NCBI GenBank assembly: GCA_035528235.1 | Contig: DATKZB010000184.1 | Location: 1 to 10,079 of the forward strand | Source of the DNA: DATKZB01 sp035528235 | GTDB lineage: Bacteria; Planctomycetota; Phycisphaerae; FEN-1346 | DNA length: 10,079 nt | Direction of reading: 5' to 3' | In this document: positions 6,144-10,079 of the stretch, piece after piece | Numbering within the stretch: position 1 is the stretch's first letter | Layout of the letters: every line of letters starts with the position of its first letter | Program-made: the position numbers and the translations under genes | Notes under the pieces: model-generated | What the model saw: only the letters and a program-made list of their open reading frames with translations | What the model was told of the DNA's origin: nothing | The model's database searches: none

Positions 6144-6968
6144 ATGCTCAGCGGCACCGGCAGGCGTTGGACGGTCACGTTGGCAGCGGTCATTGCGGCG
6201 GGACTCCTGGCACAGACGGCGGCCGCGTCCGTCATGCTGACCGACCAGAACGCCACGGCGGTCTTCGACCTGGGGTCGCCGGCGGGCCTGAACTCCTGGA
6301 CCATCGACGGCACCGAGCAACTCAAGCGACAATGGTTCTGGTACCGGGTCGGCCCGAGCGGCCCCGAGCAGTCCATCGACAGCCTGACGCTCGGTGCCAG
6401 CCACACCGCGGACACCAACATGGACGGCAGCGACGACGGGCTGTTCGTCACGTACGCGGGCGCGGGCTTCCAGATCGACCTGACCTTCCTCCTCGTGGGC
6501 GGCAGCGCGGGAAGCCGGACCTCCGACCTCTTCGAGAACATCCGCATCACCAACACCGGCGGCGCGACGCTCGACTTCCATTTCTTCCAGTACGTCGACT
6601 TCGACCTGGGCGACGACGGCAGCAGCGACTCGACCACGATCCTCGACGGCGGCACGGCTTACCAGACGGGCGGCGGCCTGTATCTGGCCGAGACCGTGGT
6701 CGGACCGTCGCCAAGCCGCTACCAGGCCGACTTTGCCGACACGCTGCTCTCGGCCCTGGCCGACGCCTCCGCGAGCCTGCTGAGCAACAACGCCGGCCCC
6801 GTGACGGGCGACACGGCGTGGGCCTTCCAGTGGGACAAGGAATTGAAGTCGGGCGAGAGCCTGATCATCAGCAAGGACAAGAACCTGGTGCCGGAACCCG
6901 TGACCATGGCCCTGCTGGGCGCCGGCGCCGTCTGGCTGATCGCGCTGCGCCGCCGGGGCCGGGGCTGA
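6144..6968 (+). CDS. PEP-CTERM sorting-domain exported protein
   Basis: The protein has 274 residues. An N-terminal signal peptide (about 1-28, basic GRRW then a hydrophobic stretch, cleavage likely at AAA|SV) sends it through the Sec system. The C-terminus has the three-part PEP-CTERM signal: VPEP (249-252), a hydrophobic helix (about 253-268) and a basic RRRGRG tail. By family knowledge, an exosortase cleaves this signal and helps deliver the protein to the surface or extracellular matrix. The mature region is beta-rich and Asp/Gly/Ser/Thr-rich. It includes a DTNMDGSDD segment (90-98) that looks like a calcium-binding DxNxDG loop, and a conserved-looking aromatic KRQWFWYRVG (61-70). GGAGA (6133-6137) lies 6 bases before the ATG. 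No exosortase gene is in the window. The role is unknown; a matrix or adhesion part is the usual inference. Confidence 0.9.
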   Translation: MLSGTGRRWTVTLAAVIAAGLLAQTAAASVMLTDQNATAVFDLGSPAGLNSWTIDGTEQLKRQWFWYRVGPSGPEQSIDSLTLGASHTADTNMDGSDDGLFVTYAGAGFQIDLTFLLVGGSAGSRTSDLFENIRITNTGGATLDFHFFQYVDFDLGDDGSSDSTTILDGGTAYQTGGGLYLAETVVGPSPSRYQADFADTLLSALADASASLLSNNAGPVTGDTAWAFQWDKELKSGESLIISKDKNLVPEPVTMALLGAGAVWLIALRRRGRG

Positions 6969-7031
6969 AGACTATCCCGGACGCGCGTGCTCGGCCGGGC
7001 CTGGCACCAGGCTGAAACGGCTCACCATTGG

Positions 7032-7115
7032 GTGTTTGCGCGGCGGGTCCCCGTACCCGCCGCGCTCGCCGCAAGATGTCCGCCCTGGCGCGGTGGGTAC
7101 GGGGACCCACCGCGC
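7032..7115 (+). repeat. Double-hairpin dispersed repeat, copy 2
   Basis: Hairpin 3 has arms GCGCGGCGGGT (7038-7048) and ACCCGCCGCGC (7055-7065) with loop CCCCGT. Hairpin 4 has arms GCGCGGTGGGT (7088-7098) and ACCCACCGCGC (7105-7115) with loop ACGGGG. The linker is 22 bases, against 11 in copy 1. The flank GTGTTT (7032-7037) is shared with copy 1 and defines the left boundary; similarity ends at 7115. TTT (7035-7037) and AAA (7116-7118) extend the inverted symmetry. The two halves could therefore also pair with each other as one long stem. Orientation is opposite to copy 1. It lies between the PEP-CTERM gene and the leftward oxidoreductase remnant. No T tract follows on either strand. Confidence 0.88.
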
Positions 7116-7144
7116 AAAGACCCCACCCTAAGACGCTCTACACG

Positions 7145-7305
7145 TCACATGAGGATTGTCTGGTTCGCGGCGTCAAACCGGGCCACCTTGCCCTGCTTCA
7201 GGCTCCACATGCCCATGATGAGGGCGGTCTGAACGTGGTACGCCAGGTCGGCGGGCGAGAACGTCTCGGCCGGCTTGCCCCCGCGGACGCACGCCAGCCG
7301 CCGCC
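7145..7305 (-). pseudogene. C-terminal remnant of a Gfo/Idh/MocA-type oxidoreductase
   Basis: About 50 codons end at TGA (7147-7145). The peptide CVRGGKPAETFSPADLAYHV (C at 7291), followed by QTALIMGMWSLKQGKVARFD, fits the last part of planctomycete Gfo/Idh/MocA oxidoreductases. In that family a 'dFl.cVRsgk.P...' segment leads into 'G....t..c.lgn.a.r.gr.l.wD'. The N-terminal Rossmann domain (GxGxxG) and the EKP motif are absent. Immediately upstream is the stop of the DUF6807 gene (7324), so the first 300 or so residues are missing. This frame is open back to an ATG at 7360, but those codons overlap the DUF6807 gene and look unrelated. It is most likely a deletion remnant, 30 bases from the palindromic repeat. 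A small expressed protein is less likely. Confidence 0.5.
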
Positions 7306-7323
7306 GGCAGGCCGCTTGGCATC

Positions 7324-8259
7324 CTACGGCTTCTCGCCCTTGTCCACCAGGACCAACCACCGCGCGTACAGGTCGTCAATCCGTTTGGCGTCCACGCCGC
7401 CGTCCCACGCCGCCACGCCATAGCGGAGCAAGAGTGTCTCGTCGGCCTTGACGATGAGCGGCTCGCGGTGCAGGTTCAGCGTGGCCGACAGGTACGCGAA
7501 CGGCTTGGTCATGGTGAACCACCATGCCGGCCGCGGGTTCTTCGGGTGGTCGAACATGGCCACCGTGACCGGTTTGCCGTCGACCGGGGCCGTGTAGGCG
7601 CACCACCGGCCCCGCCTCAGGCGCTCGTCGCCGCGGACGGTCTCGCCGGGCTCGTTGCGGTCGGCCGCAGAGAAGGTGCCGACGTTGTCCATCGACTCGA
7701 CCAACCGCATGCCGAGGCCGAAGTAGTGGCTCCCGTGCACCTTGATGGAGGCCTTCCCCTGGGCCGGTTTCAGGGCCGTCCGCCAGGTCAGCAGCGAGGC
7801 GCCGAGTTCGCGGCCGTCGTGCATCCGGACCGCGCGGGCCTCCGTCGCCAGCGTCTCGCCGGCGGCGGTGTTCCACGCAAGATGCCCGTCGCGAAGGCCG
7901 TCCATGACGGTCTGCCCGCCGCGGACCGTGCCGAACACCTGGACGTCACCGTGGACCTGGCGGCCGCATCCCTTCACCTCGCTCCAGAAGTCAACGCCGT
8001 CGATGCCCACGGCGAACATCAGCGCGTGATGGTGCAGGTGATCGTGCGGCGCGTCGCGGAGCATGTTGACGCCGGCCGGCGTGAAGAACTGCTTCACGTA
8101 CGGTTTGAACGGCACGTCGCCATGCCGATACTCGAAGACCGGCCGGTCTCCTTCACGGATGACCACGGCCGGCCCCGACTCTCCGGCACCCGCCGGCACA
8201 CACGGCCAGAGGGTCAGAACCAATCCCGTCGCCAGCGCCGCCAAGGCATAGCCCTGCAT
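7324..8259 (-). CDS. DUF6807 (PmoA-like) secreted protein
   Basis: The protein has 311 residues, with an N-terminal signal peptide (about 1-25, AGA|GES). Family landmarks are RPVFEYRHGDVPFKPYVKQF (39-58), FTPAGVNMLRDAP (59-71), the His-rich DHLHHHALMF (73-82) and GVDFWSE (88-94). Further on are GSHYFGLGMR near 181 and MFDHPKNPRPAWWFTM near 240. The family is often labelled 'methane oxygenase PmoA', but nothing here resembles a particulate methane monooxygenase subunit, and the true role is not established. It often occurs near or fused to Gfo/Idh/MocA oxidoreductases and sugar-processing genes, which agrees with the remnant downstream. GGAGG (8271-8267) stands 7 bases before the ATG and fixes the start. 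It follows the beta-helix gene by 37 bases, so the two are probably one operon. Confidence 0.9.
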   Translation of the reverse strand: MQGYALAALATGLVLTLWPCVPAGAGESGPAVVIREGDRPVFEYRHGDVPFKPYVKQFFTPAGVNMLRDAPHDHLHHHALMFAVGIDGVDFWSEVKGCGRQVHGDVQVFGTVRGGQTVMDGLRDGHLAWNTAAGETLATEARAVRMHDGRELGASLLTWRTALKPAQGKASIKVHGSHYFGLGMRLVESMDNVGTFSAADRNEPGETVRGDERLRRGRWCAYTAPVDGKPVTVAMFDHPKNPRPAWWFTMTKPFAYLSATLNLHREPLIVKADETLLLRYGVAAWDGGVDAKRIDDLYARWLVLVDKGEKP

Positions 8260-8296
8260 ATCTTATCCTCCACCAGCCACCGGAGACCCCGGTCGC

Positions 8297-9742
8297 TCAA
8301 CCCTTCCACTGCCACATGGCCTGCTCGTCCCACGGGTCCAGGCTCGCCCGATTCAAGTGCCGGGCGCCGTTTGCCGGGAGCGCAGCGGGCCCCACGTCGG
8401 GCAGCCGCGCGGGCCGCTCGCGGAGCGCCTCGGCGGCGCCCTCGCCCGCGAGGTCGCCCGGCTGCTGGTCGCGCCCGCCGACCGTGTTGCCGGCTAGGCT
8501 GACGTTGCGGCACCCCTTGCCAATCCATACGGCCCCGCCGGGGCCGGGCACAATCGTGTTGTCGAGGACGTGGACGTCCGAAAGCCCCGCCTCGACGCGG
8601 ACCTCGGCGGCCGCCTTCTTCGTCGCGTTGGGGCCGACCTGGTTCGCGACGACGATGACGCGGTCGCCGCCCTGGCGGTTGGGCGATCGGAACAGAATGC
8701 CCTCCTCGCCGTTGCCGACGACGACGTTCTTCTCGACGAGGTGGTCGGTGTCGCGCTCGCCAACAGAAATGCCCGCCGCCCCGTTGCCACGGACCTCGTT
8801 CCGCCGGCACACGGAGTGCGTCGTCCGCAGGCAATAGAAGATGCCACAGCCTCCGTTGTCAAGGACGCGGTTGTCCTGCATGATGTACCGGACGCTGCCG
8901 CTTCCGGGGTGCAGACCGGTGCCGACATTATGATGCACGTGGCACCGCTCGAGGAGGATGTCGCTGGACTGCTGGAAACTGATGCCGTCGCCGCGGTAGT
9001 GGCCCACCTGGAGGTTGCGCAGGGCGATGCGCTCGGACCCGATGAGGAACACGCCGCCCCCGCGGCAGCCGTTCAGCATGAACGATTCTTCGCCGCTGTT
9101 ACCGTCGATGGCGAGGTCCTCGACGGCGGCGCCGCACACGCCTTCGGCCTCAATCATCGGATAGACCGAGATGACGCGGGCGTGGCGGTTGGCGGCGTAA
9201 TCGTGGTTGAGCATCCGGTTGATGAAGAGGCGGTCGCCCTCGCGCCCGACGACCGTCGCCACGGTCGTGTAGAAGCCGCCGGCGTCGTCGTCCATGATGT
9301 GCACGCCCGTGCCGACGGGGAACTTGTCGGGCTCGCGCACCGTGACCTCGTAGTGCCCGTACCCCAGGTAATCGGGTATGGCGCTCTGGACGCTGGGCAC
9401 CTTCTTGAGGACGGCCCCGTCGCGGCCCACCACGCGGACGCCCGACCGCAGGTGAAGCGCGTCGTGCATGGCGTAGGTGCCCGGCCCGACGACCACTGTG
9501 CCGCCGCCGGCGGCCGCCACGTCGTCAACGGCCTGTTGAATCGCCACGTTGGTCCGGCCGCGGTACTGGCCTTCGCCCACGGTGAGAGTCTTCATAGGCT
9601 TCTCCGATTCCGTGCCAACGTGCGGACCGGCGCCGGCGGTCCGCGCCCCGCCAGGCCGACACCCCGAGACCACCGCCGCAGCGGCAATCGTCGTCAGCGA
9701 ACCACGCAGGAATTGACGGCGCAAGAGCCCCCCGGTCTCCAT
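8297..9742 (-). CDS. Tat-exported right-handed beta-helix (pectate-lyase-like) protein
   Basis: The protein has 481 residues. The N-terminus has a twin-arginine signal (LLRRQFLRG, 6-14), a hydrophobic Ala-rich stretch (about 15-25) and VVSGC ending at Cys28, a possible lipobox, so it may be a lipoprotein. VAIQQAVDDVAAAGGGTVVV (66-85) and GPGTY are typical of pectate-lyase/glycosyl-hydrolase-28-like beta-helix openings. Repeating turns run from about 228 to 420, each with an Asn/Gly-rich turn before a short strand (HHNVGTGLHPG, LDNGGCGIFY, RGNGAAGISV, VGNGEEGILF). The last 60 residues (about 422-481) lack the repeat and are Pro/Ala-rich. GGAGG (9754-9750) lies 7 bases before ATG 9742 and 4 before ATG 9745, so 9742 is preferred. 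A start at 9835 would put 31 unrelated residues before the Tat signal. It is first in the apparent operon with DUF6807. Polysaccharide binding or cleavage is likely; the substrate is unknown. Confidence 0.9.
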   Translation of the reverse strand: METGGLLRRQFLRGSLTTIAAAAVVSGCRPGGARTAGAGPHVGTESEKPMKTLTVGEGQYRGRTNVAIQQAVDDVAAAGGGTVVVGPGTYAMHDALHLRSGVRVVGRDGAVLKKVPSVQSAIPDYLGYGHYEVTVREPDKFPVGTGVHIMDDDAGGFYTTVATVVGREGDRLFINRMLNHDYAANRHARVISVYPMIEAEGVCGAAVEDLAIDGNSGEESFMLNGCRGGGVFLIGSERIALRNLQVGHYRGDGISFQQSSDILLERCHVHHNVGTGLHPGSGSVRYIMQDNRVLDNGGCGIFYCLRTTHSVCRRNEVRGNGAAGISVGERDTDHLVEKNVVVGNGEEGILFRSPNRQGGDRVIVVANQVGPNATKKAAAEVRVEAGLSDVHVLDNTIVPGPGGAVWIGKGCRNVSLAGNTVGGRDQQPGDLAGEGAAEALRERPARLPDVGPAALPANGARHLNRASLDPWDEQAMWQWKG

Positions 9743-9866
9743 CATCCCGCCTCCAGGTGACGCGGACACCGCGCGGTGCGGCTGCGCGTCGGGACGCACC
9801 CTGCGCGCTCGCCGTGCCCGATGAGAGAGGGACACCCGCCATCCGGGGAACGCGGCGGAACGGACA

Positions 9867-9942
9867 TGGTGGGCAGGGTGGGAGTTGAACCCACGACACC
9901 CGCATTTTCAGTGCGGTGCTCTACCACCTGAGCTACCTACCC
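9867..9942 (-). tRNA. tRNA-Phe (anticodon GAA)
   Basis: Read on the minus strand, all four stems form. The acceptor GGGTAGG pairs with CCTGCCC (one T-G wobble). The D stem is GCTC/GAGC with an AGGTGGTA loop. The anticodon stem CCGCA/TGCGG holds loop CTGAAAA, giving anticodon GAA. The variable loop is GTGTC. The T stem GTGGG/CCCAC has loop TTCAACT. The body is 73 bases with discriminator A, and CCA is encoded (9869-9867). It has a strong promoter just upstream. Its 3' end faces the beta-helix gene, 124 bases away. Confidence 0.97.
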
Positions 9943-9960
9943 GGCCAAGCGTACGGCAGG

Positions 9961-9989
9961 ACTATACCGGCTGGGCCGGCGACTGTCAA
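9961..9989 (-). promoter_or_regulatory. Consensus promoter of tRNA-Phe
   Basis: On the minus strand, a perfect TTGACA (9989-9984) is followed after exactly 17 bases by TATAGT (9966-9961, 5 of 6). Transcription would start about a dozen bases before the tRNA 5' end at 9942. I see no promoter between the tRNA and the beta-helix gene, so this one may also feed that operon by read-through. From 9990 to 10079 I see no gene. A second TTGACA (10066-10061, minus strand) there has no -10 partner. Confidence 0.85.
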
Positions 9990-10079
9990 CAGCCACGCGC
10001 CGGGCGCGGCGTCCCCGCCGCCGACCCGGGGGACAACGCCTGGGCTGCCTAGTGCTACTTTGTCAACTCATCTCCACCG

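Noticed and set aside
7324..8259. Reading this gene as pmoA, a methane monooxygenase subunit
   Set aside because: The family label is misleading: the protein has a Sec signal and no series of membrane helices or copper-site pattern of PmoA.
8570..9760. A 396-codon open frame on the plus strand opposite the beta-helix gene
   Set aside because: It is antisense to a gene with a Tat signal, beta-helix repeats and a good ribosome-binding site, and its product matches nothing recognisable.
10050..10079. TTGACA (10066-10061, minus strand) at the right edge as a promoter or insertion-sequence end
   Set aside because: No -10 box lies at 16-18 bases, and the window ends before any terminal repeat or transposase could be seen.

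Overview
The window is GC-rich bacterial DNA. It most likely comes from a Planctomycetota-type genome (Phycisphaerae-like or a related uncultured lineage). Four things point that way: a lipid A gene, so an outer membrane; an exosortase-type PEP-CTERM surface protein; an MJ0042-like zinc-ribbon membrane protein; and a DUF6807 ('PmoA-like') secreted protein beside a Tat-exported beta-helix protein. The lineage is an inference from gene content, since no marker gene was compared.

Layout, left to right. Positions 1-242 hold no assignable gene but carry a promoter for lpxB (243-1436, +). A convergent gap (1437-1607) contains a double-hairpin repeat. A zinc-ribbon/transmembrane/two-FxLYD protein is read leftward (2657-1608). 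A 431-base divergent gap carries back-to-back sigma-70-type promoters for that gene and for aspS (3089-4879, +). A very good promoter, with an inverted repeat flanking its -35 box, leads into a degenerate aldo/keto-reductase-like TIM-barrel protein (4994-5839, +). A 304-base gap follows, with a possible promoter and several potential RNA stems, then a PEP-CTERM exported protein (6144-6968, +). The next convergent gap (6969-7144) holds the second copy of the double-hairpin repeat. To its right, read leftward from the right edge, are: tRNA-Phe(GAA) with a consensus promoter (9989-9867), a Tat-signal right-handed beta-helix protein (9742-8297), a DUF6807 protein (8259-7324) and a short C-terminal remnant of a Gfo/Idh/MocA oxidoreductase (about 7305-7145).

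How the genes fit together. lpxB and aspS are housekeeping genes on their own promoters. The beta-helix, DUF6807 and Gfo/Idh remnant look like a small accessory unit for extracytoplasmic carbohydrate processing, with its oxidoreductase member mostly deleted. No recognisable promoter separates it from the tRNA-Phe gene upstream.

The most unusual signal is the dispersed repeat at 1508-1580 and 7032-7115. Each copy contains two perfect 11-bp-arm hairpins with 6-base loops, arranged head to head. The two hairpin types differ by a compensated base pair. The two copies lie in opposite orientations, and both sit between convergent genes. This resembles a REP/BIME-type palindromic family, here of a kind I do not recognise. 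No transposase, CRISPR array or defence system is visible.
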